From Pararheinheimera marina (lineage in GTDB: Bacteria > Pseudomonadota > Gammaproteobacteria > Enterobacterales > Alteromonadaceae): a stretch of DNA of 64,000 nt. This document shows positions 7,324-15,336 of the stretch, one piece after another. Under the pieces are notes generated by a model, which saw nothing but the letters and a program-made list of their open reading frames with translations, did not search any database and was not told the origin of the DNA. A program made the translations under genes and the position numbers. The stretch covers positions 62,001 through 126,000 of the forward strand of contig NZ_JBHSGB010000009.1 of the NCBI RefSeq assembly GCF_042654345.1. Direction: 5' to 3'. Positions within the stretch are counted from its first letter, which is position 1, and every line of letters begins with the position of its first letter.

Positions 7324-9990
7324 ATGAGGTTACGCGAAACATTAGTGGTGTATATGCTGCCAGTGATGGTCGTGCCTTTGTTATTACTTGGGTATTTGTC
7401 TTACCACTACAGCAGTCATTACTACGAACAGCAACTCTTTGCTCAAAGCCAAAAACAGCTGAACGCCGCCAGGCAACATTGGTCAGTTGGTTTAAAGCAT
7501 TATCAGGATGCGCTGGTGTTGTTAAGTCAGCAGCCTGTTGTCAGCCAGTACCTGGCCGGCGATACAAAAAGCGAGCCCGCTGTCATTGACATGTTTGAGC
7601 TGTTCCGGGCAATGAATCCCGATATTGCTGGTGTGAAGTTTGTCCGCCTGAATGGGGATTATCAGCTTCGCCTGCCGCTTGATCTGCAACTCAAAGATGC
7701 CAACAGGTTACGCAATCAATATTTCTCTTCACTGCAATCGATGATAGGTGACCAAAGCTTTTTCCTGTCGACGGATTATGGCTCGGATCAAATTAATCTG
7801 TTTGTTGCGCAAAAGTTGTATCAGAGCCGCTACAGCGGTCATGACATCAAAAAGGTTTGGGGTTACCTGGTTTTGGTGGTCAAACCCAATCTGTTTCGTC
7901 AGGTGCTGTTACAGCTGAAATCACCTCATCAGGTGCCGCTCTTTATCAGCAATTCCGCCAATATCGCTTTTGCGGAAAACCCGTTATTGATTGGCAGTGT
8001 GTTTGGTCCCGCTAATTTTCAGCAGCTGCAGCAAAGCATAGGCCATTCAGAATATGAACAAAGCCTGCTGCTTGGTCAGCATATGTACGTGACGGGTGTT
8101 GGTTTGGATGGTCCTTATCAATTGCTGCTGGGCCTGACTCCAGAGCTGGTGCAGGAGCAGGTGGGTTCAAAGCCGCTGTTGCTGGCCATCTTCAGCCTGT
8201 TTTTTATCATCGGGTTGCCGCTGTTTTTCTATTACGTACTGGCCCGGTTTATTTTGACTCCGATACAGCAGCTGACCAATGCGAAAACGACGGTGGGCAG
8301 AGGCGATTTAACGGTATTGCTGCCGGTGCAAAAGCAGGATGAGATGGGAGACATGTTTGCGGCTTTTAATGTGATGGTCAGACAGCTGCGGGTGTATCGT
8401 GAGCGTGAGCGGGCCTACCAACAGCAGCTGGAAGATAAGGTGATTAGCCGGACCCAGGATTTGGCCAAAGCCAATGTTCAGCTGGAGGAAACCAATCATC
8501 AGCTGGTACAAGCCAGGGAAGTCGCAGAACAGGCCAGTCAGCTCAAAAGCGCGTTTTTGGCCAATATGAGCCACGAAATCCGTACCCCGTTGACTGCTAT
8601 TCTCGGTTTCAGTGAGCAGGCATTGCATGAAGCAGATACACAACGCCAGCGTGACTATCTGCAGCGGGTGCGCAGCAGTGGTGATCATCTGTTGGCGCTT
8701 ATTAATGATGTGCTGGATCTGTCAAAAATTGAGGCAGATAAGCTGGAGTTACTGACCGAATCCTGTGCGTTAGCCCCTTTGCTGGACGATATTTTCCAGC
8801 TGGTTAAGCAACAGGCAGAACAAAAAGGTTTGGAAGCGGAGTTGCAGCTGAACTTCCCGCTGCCTGAACGGCTGAATGTGGATACGCTGAGATTTCGTCA
8901 GGTATTGCTGAACCTGACCAGTAATGCCATTAAGTTTACCCGGCAAGGCAAGGTTGTGATGAGTGTCAGTTATTTGTTGCCGCAGGAGCAGCTATCTATC
9001 CGGGTGCGGGATACTGGAATAGGCATGACTCAGCAGGAAATGAACCGGCTGTTCCAGCCCTTTGTCCAGGCTGACGCTGCTGTGACCAGGCATTTTGGTG
9101 GTAGCGGGCTAGGGCTTTGTATTTCCAAAAGTTTAATGCAACAAATGCATGGTGACATTTTGGTCGAAAGCGTGAAAGGTGTCGGCAGTTGTTTTGAAAT
9201 ACGAATGAACTGCGAGCATATGCATCTGAGTCTGGTGTCTGAGTTCTGTCGGGTCATTGCTGAGGTGCCTGAACCTGAAATTCAGATTGACCTTGGTTCC
9301 TTGCGGTTGTTGGTTGCTGAGGATAACCCAGACAATCAGCTGTTGATCCAACTGATGCTACAGAAAATGGGGCTGCAGTGTGAAATCGTTGATAACGGTC
9401 ATAAAGCGGTAGAGCGCATTTTATCTGAGCATTTCGATTTAGTGTTGATGGATATGCAGATGCCGAAAATGGGCGGCGAAGAAGCTACCATTCTGCTGCG
9501 CCATGCGGGCTGCACCATACCGGTGATCGCCCTGACCGCCAATGTGATGGCGGAAGATAAAGCCCGTTATCTGAAGGCAGGCTGTCAGGCAGTATTGGCT
9601 AAACCTATTGTGCATCATGACTTTGTCCGGTTGATCCAACAGCTGTCGAACACTACAGTAGTGGATGATTTGCAGCAGTTAAAAAATCAGCTGGAACAAG
9701 ACCCGGTGATCCTGCAACTCAAACAGCAATTCAGAGAGCAGTTGCCTCAACTGGAACAACAGCTTGAACTATTCTGGACTCAAAAGAATTGGGAACGACT
9801 GGAGTACGAAGCGCACAGTATCAAAGGTAGTGCCGGCAGTATGGGTTTCCCTGAACTGACTGAAATAACGGCACAGCTTGAACATGTCTTAAAACAAAAG
9901 CAGTTTCAGGAAGCACGTCCATTGCTCGACCTATTACATCATCAGATTGCCAGCATACTGGCGACAACAGGAGCTCCTCAGGATGCCTGA
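7324..9990 (+). CDS. Hybrid sensor histidine kinase (HAMP-HisKA-HATPase-REC-HPt)
   Basis: 888-residue membrane phosphorelay kinase. Order: membrane helix (about 8-26); periplasmic sensor region of about 250 residues, Cache-like by length but not recognised; second helix (about 283-310); HAMP (about 311-365); coiled coil; HisKA with phospho-acceptor His417 in MSHEIRTPL; HATPase (about 525-640, with GGSGLGL); receiver with acceptor Asp710 in LVLMDMQMP; C-terminal HPt with His831 in EAHSIKGSAGSMG. All phosphotransfer residues are intact, so a full His-Asp-His relay is expected. The output partner is not encoded alongside. It overlaps the HIT-like gene by 8 bases and begins a three-gene signalling operon. 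Confidence 0.95.
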   Translation: MRLRETLVVYMLPVMVVPLLLLGYLSYHYSSHYYEQQLFAQSQKQLNAARQHWSVGLKHYQDALVLLSQQPVVSQYLAGDTKSEPAVIDMFELFRAMNPDIAGVKFVRLNGDYQLRLPLDLQLKDANRLRNQYFSSLQSMIGDQSFFLSTDYGSDQINLFVAQKLYQSRYSGHDIKKVWGYLVLVVKPNLFRQVLLQLKSPHQVPLFISNSANIAFAENPLLIGSVFGPANFQQLQQSIGHSEYEQSLLLGQHMYVTGVGLDGPYQLLLGLTPELVQEQVGSKPLLLAIFSLFFIIGLPLFFYYVLARFILTPIQQLTNAKTTVGRGDLTVLLPVQKQDEMGDMFAAFNVMVRQLRVYRERERAYQQQLEDKVISRTQDLAKANVQLEETNHQLVQAREVAEQASQLKSAFLANMSHEIRTPLTAILGFSEQALHEADTQRQRDYLQRVRSSGDHLLALINDVLDLSKIEADKLELLTESCALAPLLDDIFQLVKQQAEQKGLEAELQLNFPLPERLNVDTLRFRQVLLNLTSNAIKFTRQGKVVMSVSYLLPQEQLSIRVRDTGIGMTQQEMNRLFQPFVQADAAVTRHFGGSGLGLCISKSLMQQMHGDILVESVKGVGSCFEIRMNCEHMHLSLVSEFCRVIAEVPEPEIQIDLGSLRLLVAEDNPDNQLLIQLMLQKMGLQCEIVDNGHKAVERILSEHFDLVLMDMQMPKMGGEEATILLRHAGCTIPVIALTANVMAEDKARYLKAGCQAVLAKPIVHHDFVRLIQQLSNTTVVDDLQQLKNQLEQDPVILQLKQQFREQLPQLEQQLELFWTQKNWERLEYEAHSIKGSAGSMGFPELTEITAQLEHVLKQKQFQEARPLLDLLHHQIASILATTGAPQDA

Positions 9991-10408
9991 CGAATTTATT
10001 CTTGCTGCAGAATTGAACAGAGACAGCCTGTGGCTGGCAGACTGGCCTTTGTGCCAGCTCCGGGTGCAGAATGATGTCAATTACCCGTGGTTTGTCCTAG
10101 TGCCAAGACAACCGGGGTTAGTCGAAACTATTGATTTATCAGCAGCAGATCAGCAGCAACTTTGGTTCGAAAGTGCACATCTTGCGACGTTTTTACGGGA
10201 GCAATTTTCGGCGAAAAAGCTTAATATTGCCGCCCTTGGCAATATGGTTCCTCAACTGCATGTTCACCATATAGTCCGTTATGAAGAGGATCTGGCGTGG
10301 CCTGCCCCTGTATGGGGGAAACATCAGGCCAGAGCCTACAATGAAATAGAACTGGCCAGGCTGATGCAGAAACTGGATGGCCTGAATGCACCAGAAAAAA
10401 AGTACTGA
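9983..10408 (+). CDS. HIT-like domain protein with atypical histidine motif
   Basis: 141-residue cytoplasmic protein of the histidine-triad superfamily. The family motif appears as QLHVHHIVR near residues 89-97: the first and second (nucleophile) histidines of HxHxHxx are kept, the third is replaced by Ile, with an extra His before it. Other HIT-like features are the N-terminal FILAAELNRDS and WFVLVPRQPG. The ATG at 9983 follows AGGA and overlaps the kinase stop by 8 bases; the longer in-frame start would extend further into the kinase gene. Nucleotide hydrolase or transferase activity is possible but unproved given the altered motif. Why it sits between a kinase and an HDOD protein is unclear. 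Confidence 0.85.
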   Translation: MPDEFILAAELNRDSLWLADWPLCQLRVQNDVNYPWFVLVPRQPGLVETIDLSAADQQQLWFESAHLATFLREQFSAKKLNIAALGNMVPQLHVHHIVRYEEDLAWPAPVWGKHQARAYNEIELARLMQKLDGLNAPEKKY

Positions 10409-10442
10409 GTAGTCATCTGAGTCAGTACAGAGGAAATGTGAT

Positions 10443-11282
10443 ATGTCGGCTGAAAATGCCCTGCTTACTATTCTGATTGAAAAAATCCGCACGGACTTGT
10501 TGGTGTTACCGACCTTACCTGAAATTGCTATACAGGTGCGCCGGACTGCCGATGATGCGCACAGTACGCTGCAAACCATGACGGACGTGATTGGCCAGGA
10601 TCCGGCACTGGCGGCCCGCATGATCAAAATTGCCAATAGCGCTTTTATGGGACGTTCTATTCGGGTGACGTCACTCAATCAGGCGGTCACCCGCATTGGG
10701 TTCAGTCAGGTGAAAAACATTGCTACCGCGATGGCGATGGAGCAACTTTTTATTTCCCAGCATGAACAGATTAAAGAGCGGATGGCTCAGGTATGGAGCG
10801 ACAGCGTCTATGTCACCAGTGTGGCCATCGCTTGCCTGAAGTTCTATATGGAAAACAACCGCTATTGTGGTTTGAATCTGGATGTGATGACACTGGCTGG
10901 CCTGATGCACCAGATTGGCGCTTTGCCTATTCTGACCGAAGCAGAGCGGTATCAGACCGTCTTTGGTGATCCCCGCTTTTTAGATCAGGCATTGGACAGC
11001 CTGACGGGGCAAATAGGTGCTGCCATTATGCGGGCCTGGGATTTTGCCGAACCCTATCCGGACATTGTGCAGAATTGGAATAACCCCAGTTATCTGTCGG
11101 CAGAAGCCGGTTACATTGATTTTGTCCGCATTGGCGTGATTAGCCGCACTGTGGCTGACGACGGCCAGCGTTTCACGCTGCTGCAGCCTTATGTTGAACG
11201 TGGCTTGGTGCCGGATCTGCATTTTATGAAGTTACCGGAAATTGGTGGTGTGTCAGAAGAAATCAAAGCTGTACTCAGCTAA
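10443..11282 (+). CDS. HDOD domain protein
   Basis: 279-residue cytoplasmic protein consisting mostly of one HDOD domain, a catalytically dead relative of HD phosphohydrolases found in bacterial signalling proteins. Signatures: LPTLPEIAIQVRR (about 20-32), IGQDPALAARMIKIANSA (about 47-64), then TSLNQAVTRIGFSQVKNIA, and a helical LAGLMHQIGALPIL region where true HD enzymes have His-Asp. The start has AGAGGAAA upstream. It ends the operon begun by the hybrid kinase and is followed by a strong terminator. HDOD proteins commonly act downstream of phosphorelays; a direct link to the kinase at 7324 is inference from position. Confidence 0.9.
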   Translation: MSAENALLTILIEKIRTDLLVLPTLPEIAIQVRRTADDAHSTLQTMTDVIGQDPALAARMIKIANSAFMGRSIRVTSLNQAVTRIGFSQVKNIATAMAMEQLFISQHEQIKERMAQVWSDSVYVTSVAIACLKFYMENNRYCGLNLDVMTLAGLMHQIGALPILTEAERYQTVFGDPRFLDQALDSLTGQIGAAIMRAWDFAEPYPDIVQNWNNPSYLSAEAGYIDFVRIGVISRTVADDGQRFTLLQPYVERGLVPDLHFMKLPEIGGVSEEIKAVLS

Positions 11283-11306
11283 GCGGCACTCATAGTTGAA
11301 GTGAAT

Positions 11307-11333
11307 AAAAAAGGAGGCGTGGCCTCCTTTTTT
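11307..11333. terminator. Bidirectional terminator between HDOD gene and rdgC
   Basis: Perfect 12-bp stem, AAAAAAGGAGGC (11307-11318) with GCCTCCTTTTTT (11322-11333), loop GTG. The A-run and T-run make it work for both convergent genes. Confidence 0.92.
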
Positions 11334-11339
11334 CATGGG

Positions 11340-12233
11340 TTATTGCTCCAGATTTTTCAGCAGGGGCTCTAAAGCCGCCCGCAACAACTGGTGCATCAGT
11401 AACAAATCGGCGTCCAGTCGTGCCGCTAAATCATCCCAGCCCATTTCATCATTCTGCTGACAAACCACTTCATGGAATTTCAGCCGTTTAATGCTGCTGT
11501 CTTCACAAACCAGCAAACTGAGTTGCTCTGGCAGATCCAGAGCCAGTCGGGTCACCAGCTTATCTTCCAGATGGCTCTGCACTTCATCAGCGCTCAGCAA
11601 GTGATTACTGAAGCGTACTTTGGCACCTTCTTCATCCGGCGCTTTCAGCTCTGCTTCGTTACCGAGTTCGAAGCCAGCGGGCAGCTCTTTGCCTTGCAGC
11701 CAGAAATGCAGTTGCTGATTGAGTTTGTGATTATCCAGCAGGGGCAGGGCAGGTAGTGAACCCAGTGCTTTTCGCATTAATGCCAGCACTTCTTCTGCCT
11801 TTGAGCTACTGCTGGTGTCGACCAGCAACCACTGTTGTTCCCGGTCATACAAGGCGCGGGTCACACTGGAACGGCTGAAGGCGCGAGGCAGCAGGGCCTG
11901 GATCAGCTCTTCTTTTAATGCCTGCTTCTCTTTGCGGCTCAGTGGCCGGCCTTTCTCCTGCTCTGCCGCCGCAATTTTCGGCTCCAGTTCTTCCTGGACG
12001 ACGGCGCCAGGTAAGACTTTTTCCTGGCGTTTCACGGCCACTAACAATAAGTCGGATGTCAGGTGACAAAAAGATTTGAAACTAGGGTGCAATGGGCTGG
12101 TGAAGCCAATTTTCATTGCTTCCTGGGCCATGCATGGACTGAATTTGAATTCGGCAAACTGACGTTCCAGTTGCTCCTGATCGCCACTGATGGCTTCGTT
12201 GACTTTGTACAGACGTAAATTCTTAAACCACAT
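11340..12233 (-). CDS. rdgC: Recombination-associated protein RdgC
   Basis: 297 residues, close to the 303 of E. coli RdgC, a ring-shaped DNA-binding protein that modulates RecA and replication-fork recovery. The N-terminus MWFKNLRLYK, the segment FSPCMAQEAMKIGFTSPLH and the LSRKEKQALKEEL region are characteristic. The ATG at 12233 is the only sensible start. Convergent with the HDOD gene across a shared terminator, and downstream of the kinase at 12345 with 111 bases between, which contain a TATACT -10-like element for rdgC. Confidence 0.96.
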   Translation of the reverse strand: MWFKNLRLYKVNEAISGDQEQLERQFAEFKFSPCMAQEAMKIGFTSPLHPSFKSFCHLTSDLLLVAVKRQEKVLPGAVVQEELEPKIAAAEQEKGRPLSRKEKQALKEELIQALLPRAFSRSSVTRALYDREQQWLLVDTSSSSKAEEVLALMRKALGSLPALPLLDNHKLNQQLHFWLQGKELPAGFELGNEAELKAPDEEGAKVRFSNHLLSADEVQSHLEDKLVTRLALDLPEQLSLLVCEDSSIKRLKFHEVVCQQNDEMGWDDLAARLDADLLLMHQLLRAALEPLLKNLEQ

Positions 12234-12344
12234 AACTTCACTCTGACGCTTTGAACAAAGGCCAGAGTATACATGAGCCAGTCAGGCTTTCAGGGGTATT
12301 TTTGCCGTAAAATCGGCAGCCTGACGCTGAGGTTGTCCTCAGTT

Positions 12345-14093
12345 TCAGGCATTGCGTTTCAGATTTTTCGGAAAGCGGATGTGGTAGCTCAAACCATGAC
12401 CAGGTTCGCTGCTGACCTGAATACTGCCGCCGAGCGTCTGACGCACCAGGTTGTAGGTAATATGGGTGCCCAAGCCACTGCCACCCTGGTCCCGCTTGGT
12501 GGTAAAGAATGGATGAAACAGCTTTTCCAGCTGATCCTGTGTCAGGCCCCGGCCATCATCTGAGTAGGTAATGTCGACCATTGAGCCTTCATCCAGCACA
12601 GTAATGCGGATATGACCTTCATCCATCTCTTCAAAACCATGGATCAGTGAATTCATCAACAGGTTGGTGAAAATCTGCGAAATCGCACCGGCCGGGCAGC
12701 TCAGGATCATATTCTCCGGGCAATTCACATCGATATGATGTCGGGTCTTTTTGAAGTTTGGCTGCAATGACCGGATCACTTCACTCAGATAGTCGGCCAG
12801 ATTAATGGTGCGTAGTGCATCGCTGGTCTGGTCCACCGCAATTTGTTTAAAGCTGGCAATCAGTTCAGATGCCCGGGTCAGGTTGGACTGCAATAAAGTA
12901 CTGCTTTGTTTCGCCTCTTCAATAAAATGCTCCAGCATTTTTGGTGTCAGGGTTTTATCCTTGTATTGGCTTTCCAGTGTTGCCAGTTTTTCGGCAAGGA
13001 AACTGGTTGCTGTTACCCCAATACCTACAGGAGTATTTACTTCATGTGTGATACCGGCAACAAAGCCGCCCAGTGCCGCCATCTTTTCCGATTGCACCAA
13101 GCGGTCCTGAGCTTGCTTTAAATCGTCAACCGACTTTTCCAGCTCCGCTTGTTTTTGCCGCAAGGCTTCTTCACTGTGGCGGCGACGTTCGATTTCTTCA
13201 CGCAGCGCCTGCTGTTTCACTTCCAGCTCTTGTTTCTGTTGTTGCAGGTCCATCATGGCCTGGCTCAGGCCAGAGGTTTTACGGGCGACCTCCTGTTCCA
13301 ATAATAAATTGTGCTGATCGAGTTTTTCATTGGACTGCAGCAATTGTTTTTGTGTGCTTTCAAGCTGAGACTTGTAGTCCTGCACCCGGGCAATCAGGCG
13401 ATTGAAGGCATCGGCCATCACCGAGAGTTCGTTGCTTTCGTTGTGCTGGATTTCGACGCGGGTTCCTTCCAGGTGGTCCAGTTCCAAATCTTCAATTTGT
13501 TGAGTCAGCTCATTCAGCGGCAAGGTCAACTGGCTGCGAAACGCAAGCAAAAACAAGATAATCAAAAAGGTGGTTTTTAGCACCGCATTGCCAACCAGGA
13601 AATAGATGCCAATTTTGATCCGGTCCAATACCACGGCACGGCTGGAAAATAAGGTCACGTCACCGACTTGGGTAGCGCGGCCGGAGAATTCAAAAATGAG
13701 TGGAAAGGTGTAGCCAAAAAGCCCTGAGTTTTGTTCAGTCAGCCGCACACCTTCCTGTACCAGAGAGTTGCCATAACGTTCACTGATATCGACATACCGA
13801 CCGAGTTGGGTGATCACAGCTCCGCTGTCATCCCGCACAATGATGCCTTCGATCGCTGGAATGGCCAGCAGGCCGTCAGCAATAATCATGGCCTGCTGAG
13901 TGTTCAACTCCCAGATGGCACGGGTCAGACTGCCGGCAAAAGTCTGTTGTAAGGTGGCCAGTTCGCCATTGATATGGTCTTTGGTATTGAAATACTCCGC
14001 GACAATCTGACCCAAAGTGACGACAAAAGTCAGAATAAAATACACTGACAGCACTTTGGTCAGCAGCTTGCGGGATAAACTTTTTTGCTGCAT
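12345..14093 (-). CDS. Membrane sensor histidine kinase
   Basis: 582 residues. Order: N-terminal membrane helix (about 12-33); periplasmic sensor of about 130 residues; second helix near 170-190; HAMP-like region; long glutamine/glutamate-rich coiled coil (about 235-330); phosphoacceptor region GGFVAGITHEVNTPVG with the histidine in THEVNTP; HATPase with NLLMNSLIHGF, DDGRGL and GSGLGTHI. No receiver is fused, so it should signal to a separate one. ATG 14093 is preferred over an in-frame GTG at 14108 because AAGGT lies 7 bases before it. It is divergent from the receiver-CheC-GGDEF operon at 14366, a likely but unproved partner. Confidence 0.92.
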   Translation of the reverse strand: MQQKSLSRKLLTKVLSVYFILTFVVTLGQIVAEYFNTKDHINGELATLQQTFAGSLTRAIWELNTQQAMIIADGLLAIPAIEGIIVRDDSGAVITQLGRYVDISERYGNSLVQEGVRLTEQNSGLFGYTFPLIFEFSGRATQVGDVTLFSSRAVVLDRIKIGIYFLVGNAVLKTTFLIILFLLAFRSQLTLPLNELTQQIEDLELDHLEGTRVEIQHNESNELSVMADAFNRLIARVQDYKSQLESTQKQLLQSNEKLDQHNLLLEQEVARKTSGLSQAMMDLQQQKQELEVKQQALREEIERRRHSEEALRQKQAELEKSVDDLKQAQDRLVQSEKMAALGGFVAGITHEVNTPVGIGVTATSFLAEKLATLESQYKDKTLTPKMLEHFIEEAKQSSTLLQSNLTRASELIASFKQIAVDQTSDALRTINLADYLSEVIRSLQPNFKKTRHHIDVNCPENMILSCPAGAISQIFTNLLMNSLIHGFEEMDEGHIRITVLDEGSMVDITYSDDGRGLTQDQLEKLFHPFFTTKRDQGGSGLGTHITYNLVRQTLGGSIQVSSEPGHGLSYHIRFPKNLKRNA

Positions 14094-14232
14094 CCGGTTA
14101 CCTTGCACGGAAATACGGTTCAGTCCTCAGTGACTAACTTAAACAAGTTTGTCAAAAATGAAAACACCAGCGCTCAGAAATATCTGTGAGACTAGGCAAC
14201 TGCGGATCCTTTCGCAACAAAAGTACGGCAAT

Positions 14233-14261
14233 TCACTGAAAAAATTAAATTTTCGCAGTGA
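14233..14261. promoter_or_regulatory. Dyad in the divergent intergenic region
   Basis: Symmetrical palindrome centred on 14247: TCACTG (14233-14238) and CAGTGA (14256-14261) outside, AAAATT and AATTTT inside, two mismatched bases on each side between them. It lies in the 272-base gap between the minus-strand kinase and the plus-strand receiver gene, a good place for an operator controlling one or both. No terminator-like T-run follows. The rest of the gap is AT-rich without recognisable elements. Confidence 0.45.
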
Positions 14262-14365
14262 TCCTGTGGGCAAAATAACCGACTTTCAGTTAAGGTAGGA
14301 CTGAGTTCATAAAAATGAAAAACAAGTCAGAGAAAATGACAAGAACGAGTATGGAGTAATGCAGT

Positions 14366-14731
14366 ATGGCACTGTCAGTGCTGATTTGTGATGATTCACT
14401 TTTGGCAAGAAAACAGGTGAGAAAGTCTCTGCCTGATGATTTGGATGCCGAATTCTTTTCTGCAGCAAATGGCCGCGAAGCGCTTGAAGTTCTGCAACAA
14501 CAAGAAATAGGTCTGGTGTTTCTGGATCTGACTATGCCGGAGCTTGATGGCATTGGAGTGCTGGAGCAAATCCGTCAGCTTCAGCTGGATTGTTTTGTGG
14601 TGGTGGTGTCTGCCGATATTCAGCCAGAAATGCAGCGCAGGGTGAACGAATTAGGCGCCTTGGCTTTTGTGCAAAAGCCGGTCAGCGCTGACAAGTTATC
14701 AGGCCTGCTCAAACAATATGGGTTGGTCTGA
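14366..14731 (+). CDS. Single-domain response regulator (REC)
   Basis: 121 residues, a lone CheY-type receiver. Acidic pair at DD (ICDDS, residues 9-10), phospho-acceptor Asp54 in LVFLDLTMPE, conserved Ser/Thr in VVVSAD, and Lys in FVQKPVS. No output domain, so it acts by protein contact. Start ATG has GGAG nine bases upstream. The next gene begins two bases after the stop, so it is first in an operon with a CheC-like phosphatase and a diguanylate cyclase. The divergent histidine kinase next door is the obvious candidate phosphodonor. Confidence 0.94.
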   Translation: MALSVLICDDSLLARKQVRKSLPDDLDAEFFSAANGREALEVLQQQEIGLVFLDLTMPELDGIGVLEQIRQLQLDCFVVVVSADIQPEMQRRVNELGALAFVQKPVSADKLSGLLKQYGLV

Positions 14732-14733
14732 CG

Positions 14734-15336
14734 ATGTTCAGTGCAGAACAAAAGGATTGCCTGCAGGAACTGATGAATGTGGCGATGGGGCTGGCCAGTG
14801 ACAAACTTGCCCGTTTTCTTGGCACCTTTGTGCATTTACAGGTTCCGGCTATTGAATTTATTCAATCCAGCGAGTTGTCTATTCAGTTTTTCCAGGAAGC
14901 TGAACACAAAGCGCTGGCGATAATCAGCCAGGGGTTTCTGGGTACCGAAGGGATCCGTGGCGAAGCGATTTTGCTTTTCCAGCAAGAAAGTGCTCATACC
15001 CTCGCTCAGTTGTTTGATTACGAACAAGGCACCAGCTCAGACCTGGAAATGCTGATGGACATCAGTACCATCCTCAACAGCACCTTTCTGAATAGCCTGG
15101 CCGGGCAAATTCAGCAGCAATTGTCGTATAGTGCACCACGAACAGTGGCCTCTCCTGTCACAGGGATCAGTGAGTCGTTATTTTATTCTTTACAGAACTG
15201 TGAGTTGGCCCTGAAGGTCGATATTCGTTATCAACTGACGGACTACGCTTTTGATTGCGATATGTTGTTATTGATCCCAGGGGAGGCTGTAGGGCGCCTG
15301 CAGCAAACCCTGGACCGTATTCTGGAACGGTATTAA
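14734..15336 (+). CDS. CheC-like chemotaxis phosphatase
   Basis: 200-residue protein of the CheC/CheX/FliY phosphatase family, which dephosphorylate CheY-type receivers. The first helix has the active-site pattern Glu-x-x-Asn in LQELMNVAMG (residues 10-19, Glu12 and Asn15). The second pseudo-symmetrical site reads MDISTILNSTFLNSLA, where the family Glu and Asn are Asp and Thr, so probably only one site is active. It sits directly between a lone receiver and a GGDEF enzyme and overlaps the latter by one base, which suggests that it resets that receiver. Chemotaxis involvement as such is not shown. Confidence 0.85.
   Translation: MFSAEQKDCLQELMNVAMGLASDKLARFLGTFVHLQVPAIEFIQSSELSIQFFQEAEHKALAIISQGFLGTEGIRGEAILLFQQESAHTLAQLFDYEQGTSSDLEMLMDISTILNSTFLNSLAGQIQQQLSYSAPRTVASPVTGISESLFYSLQNCELALKVDIRYQLTDYAFDCDMLLLIPGEAVGRLQQTLDRILERY

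Noticed and set aside
14094..14108. GTG start for the minus-strand kinase
   Set aside because: No ribosome-binding site before it, whereas ATG 14093 has AAGGT at a good distance.
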